Assembly (NCBI GenBank): GCA_035715725.1 | Contig: DASTKT010000178.1 | Coordinates: 1 to 44,383 of the forward strand | Source: JADGGV01 sp035715725 | Lineage (GTDB): Bacteria; Gemmatimonadota; Gemmatimonadetes; Longimicrobiales; RSA9 | DNA length: 44,383 nucleotides | Direction: 5' to 3' | In this document: piece by piece, positions 24,669 through 34,420 of the stretch | Numbering within the stretch: position 1 is the stretch's first letter | How the letters are laid out: every line of letters begins with the position of its first letter | Notes under the pieces: model-generated | What the model was told of the DNA's origin: nothing | The model's database searches: none | What the model saw: the letters and a program-made list of their open reading frames with translations, nothing else | Program-made: the position numbers and the translations under genes

Positions 24669-27600
24669 ATGACCCGGTCGTCTCCTGGGGTCGAGACCCC
24701 CATGCGTCGAATCGCGGCGCGGCTGCGAGGCGCGCTGCCTCTGCTGGCGGCGCTGTCGCTCCTGCCGCCCGTGCGCGCGCTGGCGCAACAGCCGGGCGTG
24801 GTGGCGGGCCGGGTGCTCGACGCCGCCACGCTCCAGCCGATCTCCGGCGCGCAGGTCGTGGTGGAGGGCACCAGCACCGGTGGGCTCTCGGATCCGCAGG
24901 GTCGCTTCCGGATCGGCGGCCTGAGCGGTACGAGCGTCACGCTGCGCGTGGTCATGATCGGCTACCGCGACGCGACGCAGCCCGCCCGCATCGGCGACCT
25001 GGACGTGCGCATCGCGCTCACGCAGGCGGCGGTGTCGCTGGATCAGGTGGTCGTGACGGGCACCGCGGGCGGGACGCAGAAGCGCGCGCTCGGCAACACC
25101 GTCGCGCGGGTCGACATCGCGCAGGCGCAGCAGAGTATGCCCGCGACGCAGGTCACCGACCTGCTGAACGGCCGCGCGGCCGGCGTGGTGGTCACCCCCG
25201 GCACCGGCATGGTCGGCGCCGGGCCGCGCATCCGGATCCGCGGCGCGAAGTCGCTCTCGCTCAGCGACCAGCCGCTGGTCTACGTCGACGGCGTGCGCGT
25301 GGACAACGACGTCGCCGCGGGCCCGCTGAACCAGGGGTACGGCTCCGGCTCGATCAACCGCCTGGGCGACTTCAACCCGGACGACATCGAGTCGATGGAG
25401 ATCATCAAGGGACCGGCCGCCGCGACGCTCTACGGCACCGAGGCCACGAACGGGGTGATCCAGATCATCACGAAGAAGGGGAAGGGCGACATGCCGGCGC
25501 AGTGGGACGTCGCCATCCGGCAGGGCGCCAACTGGATCAGCAACCCGGCGGGCCGCATCCCGGCGAACTGGGGGATCGACAAGAACACCGGGCAGCTCGT
25601 CTCGGTCAACCTGGTCGAGCACGAGGCGGCGCGAGGCACGCCGCTGTTCCGCACGGGCCGGCTCCAGGACTACAACCTGAGCGTGCGCGGCGGCGGCAGC
25701 ACGACCCGGTACTTCGTGAGCGGGCAGTACGAGCGCGACCAGGGGACCGACGTGAACAACGACGTCTGGCGCTACAGCGCCCGCTCGAACCTGGGCTTCG
25801 CGCCCAACCCGAAGTGGGACATCAGCGCGAACCTGAGCTACGTCAAGGCGTCGATCGGGCTGGCCAGCGACATCAGCGACGGCGTGCTGTTCAACTCGAT
25901 GTTCTCCACGAACGTGGACACCGCGGGTCCGCGCCGCGGGTTCCGCAGCTCGCCGCCCGAGGTCTTCCACCAGCGCGCGCGGGCGAACCAGGGGCTCGAC
26001 CGCTTCACCGGCTCGCTCGTGATCCAGCACAAGCCGGCGGCGTGGCTCACCCAGCGCGTCGCGCTCGGGCTCGACCAGACGCAGGAGGTGAACACCACCG
26101 TCTACGGCTTCCTCAGCCCCGCGGATGCGGTCTTCTACAGCCCCACGTCGGCGCAGGGGAGCAAGCGGCGGACGGACGTCGGCACGGCGGTGAACACGGT
26201 CGACTACGGCGCCACGGCCAAGGCGGACCTCTCCCCCACCCTGACCTCCTCGACCTCGATCGGCCTGCAGTACTTCCGTCGCCTCACCAGCACGCTCGAC
26301 GCGACCGGCACCCAGTTCACCGGCCCGGGGCTGAGCACGCTGACCGGCACGGCCCGCACGAGCGCGCTCGAGGACCTGATCGAGAACACGACGGTCGGCT
26401 CCTTCGTGCAGGAGGAGGTGGGGTGGCAGGACCGGGTGTTCCTGACCGGCGCCGTGCGCGTGGACAACAACAGCGCGTTCGGCTCGGACTTCAAGTGGGT
26501 GACGTACCCGAAGGTGAGCGCGAGCTGGGTCGTGAACGAGGAGCCGTTCTGGCACGTGCCCTGGGTGAACACGCTGCGCCTGCGCGCCGCGTACGGCGCC
26601 TCGGGCCACCAGCCGGACGCGTTCGCCGCGCTGCGCACGTTCAAGCCGGTCACCGTGAGCGGTGGCGAGGGCGGCGTCACGCCGCAGTTCGTAGGGAACC
26701 CCGACCTGAAGCCGGAGCGCGGCAAGGAGCTCGAGACCGGGTTCGAGGCCGGGCTCTTCCAGGACCGGCTCGGGATCGATGTCAGCTTCTACTCCGAGCG
26801 CACCGACGACGCGATCCTGCTCAAGCCCCTCGCGCCGTCGGGCGGCTTCCCCGGCTCGCAGTTCGTCAACATCGGCTCGCTGAAGAACACGGGCGCCGAG
26901 CTCCAGCTCAAGGCGACCGTGATCAGGGCCGACGCCGCGGCCTGGGACCTCGGCTTCAACGTGTCCCGCAACCGCAGCGTCGTCCTCGACGTCGGCGGCG
27001 CCGCCTCCGGCGTGACGGCCGACGGACGCGCGTACATCAAGATCCCGAGCAACCTCGACACGCCGGGGATCCACATCCGTCACGAGGAAGGCTACCCCGC
27101 CGGCTCGTACTTCGGCCACCGTGTCGTGAGCGCCAAGCTGGACCCGAACGGCACGGCGTACGACGTGATGTGCGACGGCGGCGAGCTCAGCGACGCGCCG
27201 CTCCCCTGCGCCGACGCGCCGGACGTCTTCCTCGGCCAGACCGACCCGAAGGTCGAGGGCTCCATCACGAGCTCGCTGACGCTCAAGCACCGCCTCACGC
27301 TGAGCGGCCTCCTCGACTTCAAGCGCGGCGTCGTGCACGGCGACAACGACACGCTGGTGCGCTGCGCGCTCTTCCACAACTGCGAGGCGTGGTACAAGCC
27401 GCTCGATTACGACCCCGTCTTCATCGCCCAGATCCAGTCCTCGAGCTGGCACGACTTCGCCGCGGCGGACGCCAGCTTCTTCAAGCTCCGCCAGGTGTCG
27501 GCGAGCTACCTCGTCCCGGAGCGCCTGGCGCAGCGCGTCGGCGCGGGGATGCTGCGCGTCACCGTCGCCATGGAGAACCTGAAGACGTGGACGAAGTGGC

Positions 27601-27710
27601 CGTCGCTCGATCCGGAGACGTACTTCCTCACGAACCCGTTCGACAAATGGTCGCAGACGTTCACGCCGCACCCGATGTCGCTGACGTTCGCGATCAACGC
27701 CACCTATTGA
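24669..27710 (+). CDS. SusC/RagA family TonB-dependent outer-membrane transporter
   Basis: 1013 residues. Signal sequence to about 40, a carboxypeptidase-regulatory-like beta-sandwich at 42-118 (VVAGRVLDAATLQPISGAQVVV), a VVVTGTA linker near 128-133, the plug domain (LLNGRAAGVVV, IRIRGAKSLSLSDQPLVYVDGV) and a 22-strand-type barrel ending in an aromatic residue (FAINATY). AGGAG at 24657-24661 is 7 nt before the ATG at 24669; a second in-frame ATG at 24702 would still keep the signal peptide. It forms the channel of a SusCD importer with the lipoprotein encoded next. The hydrolase neighbours favour peptides or esters over glycans (inference). Confidence 0.94.
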   Translation: MTRSSPGVETPMRRIAARLRGALPLLAALSLLPPVRALAQQPGVVAGRVLDAATLQPISGAQVVVEGTSTGGLSDPQGRFRIGGLSGTSVTLRVVMIGYRDATQPARIGDLDVRIALTQAAVSLDQVVVTGTAGGTQKRALGNTVARVDIAQAQQSMPATQVTDLLNGRAAGVVVTPGTGMVGAGPRIRIRGAKSLSLSDQPLVYVDGVRVDNDVAAGPLNQGYGSGSINRLGDFNPDDIESMEIIKGPAAATLYGTEATNGVIQIITKKGKGDMPAQWDVAIRQGANWISNPAGRIPANWGIDKNTGQLVSVNLVEHEAARGTPLFRTGRLQDYNLSVRGGGSTTRYFVSGQYERDQGTDVNNDVWRYSARSNLGFAPNPKWDISANLSYVKASIGLASDISDGVLFNSMFSTNVDTAGPRRGFRSSPPEVFHQRARANQGLDRFTGSLVIQHKPAAWLTQRVALGLDQTQEVNTTVYGFLSPADAVFYSPTSAQGSKRRTDVGTAVNTVDYGATAKADLSPTLTSSTSIGLQYFRRLTSTLDATGTQFTGPGLSTLTGTARTSALEDLIENTTVGSFVQEEVGWQDRVFLTGAVRVDNNSAFGSDFKWVTYPKVSASWVVNEEPFWHVPWVNTLRLRAAYGASGHQPDAFAALRTFKPVTVSGGEGGVTPQFVGNPDLKPERGKELETGFEAGLFQDRLGIDVSFYSERTDDAILLKPLAPSGGFPGSQFVNIGSLKNTGAELQLKATVIRADAAAWDLGFNVSRNRSVVLDVGGAASGVTADGRAYIKIPSNLDTPGIHIRHEEGYPAGSYFGHRVVSAKLDPNGTAYDVMCDGGELSDAPLPCADAPDVFLGQTDPKVEGSITSSLTLKHRLTLSGLLDFKRGVVHGDNDTLVRCALFHNCEAWYKPLDYDPVFIAQIQSSSWHDFAAADASFFKLRQVSASYLVPERLAQRVGAGMLRVTVAMENLKTWTKWPSLDPETYFLTNPFDKWSQTFTPHPMSLTFAINATY

Positions 27711-27741
27711 GGCCCGTTCGCCTCGAGCGACGAGGAGAGAG

Positions 27742-29019
27742 ATGATGAAGCACTACGCACGGGACCGCGCCGCGCGGCTGGGCCGCACGCTCGCCGCGGC
27801 GGCGCTGACGGTGCTGGCGGGCGGGCTCGCGGCCGGCTGCGGCAAGATCCTCGAAGCGGACGCGCCCAGCCGGGTGATCGCGACCGACCTCGACAACCCG
27901 AGCTACGCGCCGCTCCTGGTGAAGTCCGCCGTGGGCGACTTCGACTGCGCGCTGGCCTCCTACATCACCACCACGGCGCAGGTCGTGGACGAGTTCAAGA
28001 GCGTCAACATCTACAGCGCGGAGGCGTCGGACTACGACCGGCGCACGGTCAACCCGGCGCGAACGCAGTACGCCACGTTCGAGTGCGGCGGCTTCGGCGC
28101 GATCTACCAGCCGCTCGAGACCGCGGTCTGGCAGGCCGACAACGCGCTGAAGCTCCTCGACGGCTACACGGACGCGCAGGTGGCCAACCGCGCGACGCTG
28201 ATCCAGACGGCGGCGGCCTACGCCGGATACGGCCGCGTGCTGCTGGGCGAGGGCTTCTGCACGGCGGCCATCAACGTCGGCCCGGAGCTCACACCGGCGC
28301 AGATCTTCGCGCAGGCGGACTCGCTCTTCACGCGCGCGATCTCCGGCCCCGACGCCCAGATCGCGAACATGGCGCGCGTCGGGCGGGCCCGCGCCCGTCT
28401 CGACCTCGGCAACGGCGCGGGCGCACTGGCCGACGCGCAGCTCGTCCCCGCCGGCTTCGTGCAGTTCGCGCGCTACTCCGACGCCTCGACGCGCTCGCAG
28501 AACGAGGTCTACAACCGCAACAACCGGGCGGAGGGTGTGAGCATCGACGTCCAGAACCGGAACGTCGCGTTCCAGGGCGTGTCCGATCCGCGCGTGAAGG
28601 TGCAGAAGACCAAGGACATCGCGCCGAACGGGATCGACACGGTGTGGGTGCAGCTCAAGTACACGTCGCTGAACCAGCCGATCCCGGTGGCTCGCTACGA
28701 GGAGGCGCAGCTCATCGCCGCCGAGGTCGCCGGCGGCCAGACGGCCGTGGAAATCATCAACAAGCTGCACGCCAAGGTCGGCCTGCCGCCGTTCCAGAGC
28801 ACCGACCCGGCCGCGATCCGCAACCAGGTGATCCAGGAGCGCGCCCACGAGCTGTTCCTGGAGGGGCACCGCTTCGGCGACGTCCGGCGCCTCGACATCC
28901 CCTTCGACCCGCCCACCGGCACCCCGTACTGGCAGGGCGGCACGTACGGGAGCACGCGGTGCTTCCCGCTCCCGGACCTGGAGCGCTCGAACAACCCGAA
29001 CATCGGGCCGAAGTCGTAG
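27742..29019 (+). CDS. SusD/RagB family substrate-binding lipoprotein
   Basis: 425 residues, shorter than most SusD proteins. Lipobox GGLAAGC with Cys near 33, then TPR-like helical repeats (QPLETAVWQADNALKLLDGY, AAAYAGYGRVLLGEGFC). The conserved C-terminal SusD segment is VIQERAHELFLEGHRFGDVRRLD. It should cap the SusC channel on the cell surface and capture substrate. The ATG at 27742 follows GAGGAG; a second Met is next to it. Spacing to SusC is 31 nt. Confidence 0.92.
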   Translation: MMKHYARDRAARLGRTLAAAALTVLAGGLAAGCGKILEADAPSRVIATDLDNPSYAPLLVKSAVGDFDCALASYITTTAQVVDEFKSVNIYSAEASDYDRRTVNPARTQYATFECGGFGAIYQPLETAVWQADNALKLLDGYTDAQVANRATLIQTAAAYAGYGRVLLGEGFCTAAINVGPELTPAQIFAQADSLFTRAISGPDAQIANMARVGRARARLDLGNGAGALADAQLVPAGFVQFARYSDASTRSQNEVYNRNNRAEGVSIDVQNRNVAFQGVSDPRVKVQKTKDIAPNGIDTVWVQLKYTSLNQPIPVARYEEAQLIAAEVAGGQTAVEIINKLHAKVGLPPFQSTDPAAIRNQVIQERAHELFLEGHRFGDVRRLDIPFDPPTGTPYWQGGTYGSTRCFPLPDLERSNNPNIGPKS

Positions 29020-29090
29020 GGTCCGTGCCGCGTCCCCGTCGCCGGGCGGTCGGGAACGGCTCCCGGCGACGAGGACGCGGCGAGGCCTGG

Positions 29091-31469
29091 ATGCCGATGC
29101 GGACCGCCGTCGTCCCCGCGCTCGTCGCCGTGCTCCTGGCGGCCGCCTCGCCGGCACACGCGCAGGTTTCGTCGCGCGCGGCCGCGCCGGCCTTCGACGG
29201 TACGCGGCGCGAGCTGGACGTGTCCGCGCCGCGGGTCGAGGCGGCCATCGACGTGGACGGCCGCCTCGACGAGCCGGTCTGGCGCGGCGCCGCGGTGCTG
29301 AGCGGCTTCTCCGAGTACGCCCCCGTGGACGGCCCGCCCGCCGAGGACTCCACCGAAGTCCTCGTCTGGTACTCGCCGCAGGCGATCCACATCGGGATCC
29401 GCGCGTTCGAGCCGCACGCCGCGGTGAACGCGAAGCTCGCCGATCGCGACCGCATCGACGCGGACGACCAGGTCCAGCTCCTCCTCGACACGTACGACGA
29501 CCGGCGCCGAGCGCTCCTCTTCGCCGTGAACCCGCTCGGCGTGCAGGCGGACGGCGTCCGCAGCGAAGCGACGGTCGAGCGGCGAGGCTTCTCGGCCGCC
29601 CCCGACCCGGCGGTCGTCGACCTCAGCCCCGACTTCCTCTTCCAGTCGCGCGGGCGCCTGACCGACTACGGCTACGAGGTCGAGGTCCGCATCCCGTTCC
29701 GCAGCATCCGCTACCAGTCGGCGCGCAGCCAGGACTGGGGGCTGCACGTCCTGCGCGTCGTCCAGCACTCCGGCCACGTGCAGAGCTGGGCGCCGGCGCG
29801 GCGGGACGCCTCCTCCTTCCTCGCGCAGGCCGGGAAGCTGCGCGGCCTCCACGACCTGCATCCCGGGATGGTGGTGGACCTCAACCCCGTCCTCACGGCG
29901 CGCATGGATGGCGCCCCGGCCGCGGGAGGCTGGCGCTACGGCGGGCCGAGCCCGGAGCCCGGCGCGAACGCGCGCTGGGTCCTGACCTCGAACCTGACGC
30001 TGAACGCGACGGCGAACCCCGACTTCTCGCAGGTCGAGACCGACGCGGGGCAGGTGTCCTTCGACCCCCGGCGCGCACTCTTCTTTCCCGAGAAGCGCCC
30101 GTTCTTCCTCGAGGGGAGCGAGCAGTTCGACACGCCGAACCGGCTGGTGTACACGCGCCGCATCGTCGCGCCGGTCGCCGCGGCCAAGCTGACGGGGAAG
30201 GTCGCCGGGACGGACGTCGGCGTGCTCTCCGCGCTGGACGACCCGCCCGCCGCGGGCGACGACGCCCGCCCGCTCCTCAACGTGCTCCGCGTCCGGCGCG
30301 ACGTCGGCGCGGGCTCGACGCTCGGCATGGTCTACACGGACCGGGCGCAGGGGGCGGACTTCAACCGGGTGGTCGGCGGGGATGCGCGCCTCGTCTTCGG
30401 CCGCATCTACACGGTGGCGTTCCAGGGAGCGGGCAGCTTCACCCGCAGCGACGGCCGCCTGGGCCGCGCGCCGCTGTGGAACGCGAGCTTCGATCGCGCC
30501 GGCCGCCGCTTCAGCCTGCAGGGCGGCATCGACGCCATCGATCCGGACTTCGTCGCCGCAGCGGGCTTCCTGAGCCGCGTCGGTACGCTCCAGCTCCGCC
30601 TGAACCCGCGCCTCACCGTGAACGGCCGCCCCGGCGCCGTGATCGAGAGCTGGAGCGGCGCGCTCAACCTCTATGCGACGTGGCTCTACGACCGCTTCTT
30701 CGAGGGCGGAGCGAGCGAGGATGCGCACATCTTCATCAACAACTCCTTCGCGCTCCGAGGCGGCTGGCGCCTGGACGGCTCGCTCATCCTCGAGTCGTTC
30801 GGCTACCCGGAGTACCTGTACGCGGACTACGCCGTCGAGCGGCGCGGCCCGGCCGGCGTCGACACCGTGCCCTACGTCGGAACGCCGCGCATCGGCAACC
30901 TCGACGTCGTCCTCACCGCCGCCACGCCGCAATGGACGCGCGGCGGCGGCAACCTCCAGGTCATCGTCGGGCGGGACGAGAACTTCGACGAGTGGGCGCC
31001 CGGCTACATCCTGGTGGTGAACGGCACGGCGCGCTGGCGCCCGACCGAGCAGCTCCGGCTCGACGCCAGCTACATCCGGCAGCAGTACGTCCGCCCGAGC
31101 GACCTCTCCAGCGTGTCCGTGCGCGACGTGCCGCGCCTCAAGCTCGAGTACCAGGTCACGCGCGACCTCTTCCTCCGCTTCGTCGGCCAGTATGACGCCC
31201 GGCGCCGCGACGCGCTCCGCGACGACACCCGCACGAACGACCCCGTGCTCATCCGCGACCCCGCGAGCGGGGAGTACCGGCCCGCGCTGCGGCAGGTCGA
31301 CAACGCGCTGCGCGTCGACTGGCTCTTCTCCTACCGGCCCGTGCCCGGCACGGTCGTCTACCTCGGATATGGCAGCAGCTTGACGGAGCCGGAGGCGCTG
31401 CGATTCCGCCCGCTCAGCCGTACCAGCGACGGCTTCTTCATGAAGCTGAGCTACCTGTTCCGGCTCTAG
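29091..31469 (+). CDS. DUF5916 protein with CBM9-like domain and C-terminal beta-barrel
   Basis: 792 residues with a Sec signal (ASPAHAQ, near 19-25). Residues about 40-230 form a CBM9-like sandwich (VEAAIDVDGRLDEPVWRGA, RALLFAVNPLGVQADG, YEVEVRIPFRSIRY). The rest is DUF5916: NPDFSQVETDAGQV, RRALFFPEKRPFFLEGSE and long amphipathic strands ending in MKLSYLFRL, consistent with an outer-membrane barrel. The function of the family is not established; it is often near peptidase or TonB genes. Two ATGs six bases apart (29091, 29097) precede the signal; GAGG at 29082 favours the first. Confidence 0.88.
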   Translation: MPMRTAVVPALVAVLLAAASPAHAQVSSRAAAPAFDGTRRELDVSAPRVEAAIDVDGRLDEPVWRGAAVLSGFSEYAPVDGPPAEDSTEVLVWYSPQAIHIGIRAFEPHAAVNAKLADRDRIDADDQVQLLLDTYDDRRRALLFAVNPLGVQADGVRSEATVERRGFSAAPDPAVVDLSPDFLFQSRGRLTDYGYEVEVRIPFRSIRYQSARSQDWGLHVLRVVQHSGHVQSWAPARRDASSFLAQAGKLRGLHDLHPGMVVDLNPVLTARMDGAPAAGGWRYGGPSPEPGANARWVLTSNLTLNATANPDFSQVETDAGQVSFDPRRALFFPEKRPFFLEGSEQFDTPNRLVYTRRIVAPVAAAKLTGKVAGTDVGVLSALDDPPAAGDDARPLLNVLRVRRDVGAGSTLGMVYTDRAQGADFNRVVGGDARLVFGRIYTVAFQGAGSFTRSDGRLGRAPLWNASFDRAGRRFSLQGGIDAIDPDFVAAAGFLSRVGTLQLRLNPRLTVNGRPGAVIESWSGALNLYATWLYDRFFEGGASEDAHIFINNSFALRGGWRLDGSLILESFGYPEYLYADYAVERRGPAGVDTVPYVGTPRIGNLDVVLTAATPQWTRGGGNLQVIVGRDENFDEWAPGYILVVNGTARWRPTEQLRLDASYIRQQYVRPSDLSSVSVRDVPRLKLEYQVTRDLFLRFVGQYDARRRDALRDDTRTNDPVLIRDPASGEYRPALRQVDNALRVDWLFSYRPVPGTVVYLGYGSSLTEPEALRFRPLSRTSDGFFMKLSYLFRL

Positions 31470-31501
31470 CGCCCTCGCGCCGGAGCGAGAAAGGAGACCT
31501 C

Positions 31502-33436
31502 ATGCGATCGATCCCCACGCCCCGCCCCGCCCGCCCCGCCCTCGCCGTCCTCGCCGTCCTCGCCGTCCTCGCCGTCCTCGCCGCCCCGCTCCGCGCCCAG
31601 CAGCCGGACCCCGCCGCCGCCTTCGACAAGCGCGAGGTCATGATCCCGGCGCGGGACGGCGTCAAGCTCCACACGACGATCTTCGTCCCGAAGGCGCAGA
31701 GCGGGCCGCTCCCCTTCATCTTCACGCGCACGCCGTACGGCATCGCGAACGCCGCCAACAGCCTCGGCAGCTCGTACAAGGCGCTGGCGGACGACGGCTA
31801 CATCTTCGTCTTCCAGGACCTGCGCGGCCGGTACCTCTCGGAGGGGACGTTCGTCATGCAGCGCGCGCCGCGCCGGGACCGCACCGATCCGAAGGCCATC
31901 GACGAGAGCACCGACACCTACGACTCGATCGACTGGCTGCTCAGGAACGTGCCGAACAACAACGGGCGCGTGGGAATGCTCGGCGTCTCCTACTCCGGCT
32001 GGACGACGGTCATGGGGATGCTCGACCCGCACCCGGCGCTCAAGGCCGCGTCGCCGCAGGCGTCGCCCGTGGACATGTGGCTCGGCGACGACTTCCACCA
32101 CAACGGCGCGTTCCGCCTCTCCTACGGCCTCGAGTACGCCACCCGGATGGAGACGTCCAAGGAGCAGTCGAACTTCGCGTTCGACCGCGCCGACACGTAC
32201 GAGTGGTACCTGGAGCTGGGGCCGCTCTCGAACGTCAACGCGAAATACCTGCATGGGAAGATCCCGACCTGGAACGACTACGTCGCCCACCCGGACTGGG
32301 ACGAGTTCTGGCAGCGCCAGACCGCGGTCCCGTACCTGACCGACGTGAGGGTGCCGACGCTGAACGTGGCCGGCTGGTGGGACCAGGAGGACTTCTACGG
32401 CCCGGTCCGCATCTACGAGACGCTCGAAAAGCACGACGCGAAGGGGCTCAACCACCTCGTCGTGGGGCCCTGGAACCACGGCGGCTGGTCCCGCGGCGAG
32501 GGGCAGAAGCTCGGACCGCTCGACTTCGGCAGCGCCACCTCGCGCTACTACCGCGAGAAGATCGAGGCGCCGTTCTTCGCCTACTACCTGAAGGGCCAGG
32601 GGACGCTCGACCTCCCCGAGGCGCTGACCTTCGAGCCGGGAAGCAACGAGTGGCGGCGCTGGAACGCCTGGCCGCCGAATGAGCGCACCACCGAGCGGAG
32701 CCTCTTCTTCCACGCCGGCGGGCTGCTCTCCTTCGACGCGCCGACGGCCGCGGAGACCACGACGCCGTCCACCCGATCCGGCCTCCCCGTCCCCGCCGCC
32801 GCGTTCGACGAGTACATCTCGGACCCGGCGCACCCGGTCCCCTACCGCCATCGCCCGATCCCGGCGACCTACACCCCCGGCGGCTCGGGGTGGCCCGTCT
32901 GGCTGACCGAGGATCAGCGCTTCGTGCACGAGCGGGCCGACGTGCTCTCCTGGGAGTCGGCGCCGCTCACGGAGGACGTGACCATCGCCGGCGACGTCAC
33001 CGCCCACCTGTTCGCGTCCACCAGCGGCACCGACTCCGACTGGGTCGTGAAGCTGATCGACGTCTACCCCGAGGAGTACCCGCAGGACAAGAGCCTCGCC
33101 GGCTACCAGCTCATGGTCTCGAACGACGTCTTCCGCGGCCGCTACCGCAACTCCTTCCAGAAGCCCGAGCCGATCCCGGCCAACCAGGTCGTGCCCTACA
33201 CGATCGACCTGCACACCCAGGACTACACGTTCAAGCGCGGCCACCGGATCATGGTGCAGGTCCAGAGCTCCTGGTTCCCGCTCATCGACCGCAACCCGCA
33301 GCGCTTCGTACCGAACATCTACGAGGCGAAGGCAGCCGACTTCCAGAAGGCGACGCAGCGCATCTACCGCTCGCCGCGCTTCCCCTCGCACGTGACCGTG
33401 CACGTCGTCCGCGACGCGACGAAGGCGGCGAAGTAG
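31502..33436 (+). CDS. CocE/NonD family hydrolase, second copy
   Basis: 644 residues, clearly paralogous to the hydrolase at 22742 (shared DDFHHNGAFRL and HRIMVQVQSSWFP segments). Nucleophile GVSYSGW with Ser163, acid in AGWWDQEDFYGP, base in GPWNHGGW. AAAGGAG precedes the ATG at 31502. The signal peptide is odd: its hydrophobic core is four exact copies of the nonamer GCCGTCCTC (31544-31579), read as AVL repeats. The stop codon is embedded in the first unit of a 17-unit nonamer array. The pair of hydrolases brackets SusC, SusD and DUF5916. Confidence 0.92.
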   Translation: MRSIPTPRPARPALAVLAVLAVLAVLAAPLRAQQPDPAAAFDKREVMIPARDGVKLHTTIFVPKAQSGPLPFIFTRTPYGIANAANSLGSSYKALADDGYIFVFQDLRGRYLSEGTFVMQRAPRRDRTDPKAIDESTDTYDSIDWLLRNVPNNNGRVGMLGVSYSGWTTVMGMLDPHPALKAASPQASPVDMWLGDDFHHNGAFRLSYGLEYATRMETSKEQSNFAFDRADTYEWYLELGPLSNVNAKYLHGKIPTWNDYVAHPDWDEFWQRQTAVPYLTDVRVPTLNVAGWWDQEDFYGPVRIYETLEKHDAKGLNHLVVGPWNHGGWSRGEGQKLGPLDFGSATSRYYREKIEAPFFAYYLKGQGTLDLPEALTFEPGSNEWRRWNAWPPNERTTERSLFFHAGGLLSFDAPTAAETTTPSTRSGLPVPAAAFDEYISDPAHPVPYRHRPIPATYTPGGSGWPVWLTEDQRFVHERADVLSWESAPLTEDVTIAGDVTAHLFASTSGTDSDWVVKLIDVYPEEYPQDKSLAGYQLMVSNDVFRGRYRNSFQKPEPIPANQVVPYTIDLHTQDYTFKRGHRIMVQVQSSWFPLIDRNPQRFVPNIYEAKAADFQKATQRIYRSPRFPSHVTVHVVRDATKAAK

Positions 33437-33587
33437 CGAGGTCAGCGAGGTCAGCGAGGTCAGCGAGGTCAGCGAGGTCAGCGAGGTCAGCGAGGTCAGC
33501 GAGGTCAGCGAGGTCAGCGAGGGCGGCGAGGGTGGCGAGGTCAGCGAGGGCGGCGAGGGCGGCGAGGTCAGCGAGGGTGGCGAGGGC
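33435..33587 (+). repeat. tandem nonamer array 1, unit AGCGAGGTC, 17 units
   Basis: Nine exact copies of AGCGAGGTC (33435-33515), followed by eight variants with G for A at position 1 and GC or GT endings. It begins inside the stop codon of the hydrolase gene. The array is read in three-base phase, so all frames stay open or closed uniformly. Confidence 0.95.
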
Positions 33588-33682
33588 GGGGGCATTCGAG
33601 CGGACCGGTGTGACACGGTCCGGCAACTCCTTTCAGCGTGTGCCGCCGCTGGGCGAGCGGTCTGTCCGTCCGCTGAACGAAA

Positions 33683-34135
33683 TCATGCGTCGGGCTGCGG
33701 GGCGCCTAGCGACCTCGCTGACCTCGCTGACCTCGCTGACCTCGCGGCGGCGCTTCGTGCCGCCCCTGTCGACTCCGTCGCCCCCTGCTTCATCGTGCGC
33801 TGCAGCGCGTTGATCATGCGGCCGAGCAGGACGCATCTCCCAAGGATCGGGTCCACCGTTTCGGCTCCAATGAAGCCGAGCCGTTGTGCGAGCAGCAGCA
33901 GCGCCTGGACCTCGATGAGCGAGCCGTGAGAGATCCAAAGGAATCGCTTGAACTCCCCGACCGTGCCGCGTCCCTTTCCTTCGGCGATGTTGACCGCCAC
34001 CGAGATCGCCGCGCTACGGAGCTGATCGGGGAGGGCGAAGCCCTCGCCGCGCGGAAGGCCGCGTGCCAGGTCGAAGCATTCAGCCACGAGGTCCGCCGCC
34101 TCCTGCCAAATCCGAAGTCGTTCGAACGGGGCCAC
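33683..34135 (-). CDS. four-helix-bundle protein (23S rRNA intervening-sequence/Avd-like family)
   Basis: 150 residues. The family core is residues 1-117: FERLRIWQEAADLV, LPDQLRSAAISVAVNIAEGKGR (near 35-56; family hallmark NIAEG), FKRFLWISHGSLIEVQALLLLAQRLGFI. These proteins occur in 23S rRNA intervening sequences, as accessory Avd proteins of diversity-generating retroelements, and as orphans of unknown role; they form pentameric nucleic-acid-binding barrels in known cases. A GTG at 34135 has GGAG five bases upstream; a GTG at 34162 gives a longer variant without a ribosome site. The C-terminal tail (ARSARSARSARS, about 130-142) is encoded by nonamer array 2. No reverse transcriptase or rRNA is nearby. 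Confidence 0.85.
   Translation of the reverse strand: MAPFERLRIWQEAADLVAECFDLARGLPRGEGFALPDQLRSAAISVAVNIAEGKGRGTVGEFKRFLWISHGSLIEVQALLLLAQRLGFIGAETVDPILGRCVLLGRMINALQRTMKQGATESTGAARSAAARSARSARSARSLGAPQPDA
33711..33746 (-). repeat. nonamer array 2, opposite orientation, 4 units
   Basis: Three copies of GACCTCGCT and one GACCTCGCG on the plus strand, the reverse complement of array 1. It lies inside the 3' end of the four-helix-bundle gene and encodes an Arg-Ser-Ala tail. Confidence 0.92.
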
Positions 34136-34200
34136 ACGATCTCCAGGAGCAAGGTGCCCCACATTGATCGGTGATCCGGGGCATCACCATGTCTACTCTC

Positions 34201-34320
<120 letters not shown>

Positions 34321-34420
34321 CAATACCCGTTGCCCCCTCCCGCCCCGCCTCCCATTATGGGAACACCCACGACACGACCCAATCCGACGCAACTGGCCCG
34401 ACCCCGTTCCCGGAGGCGCG

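Noticed and set aside
33683..34135. Diversity-generating retroelement
   Set aside because: The Avd-like protein is the only component; there is no reverse transcriptase, template repeat or variable repeat in the window.
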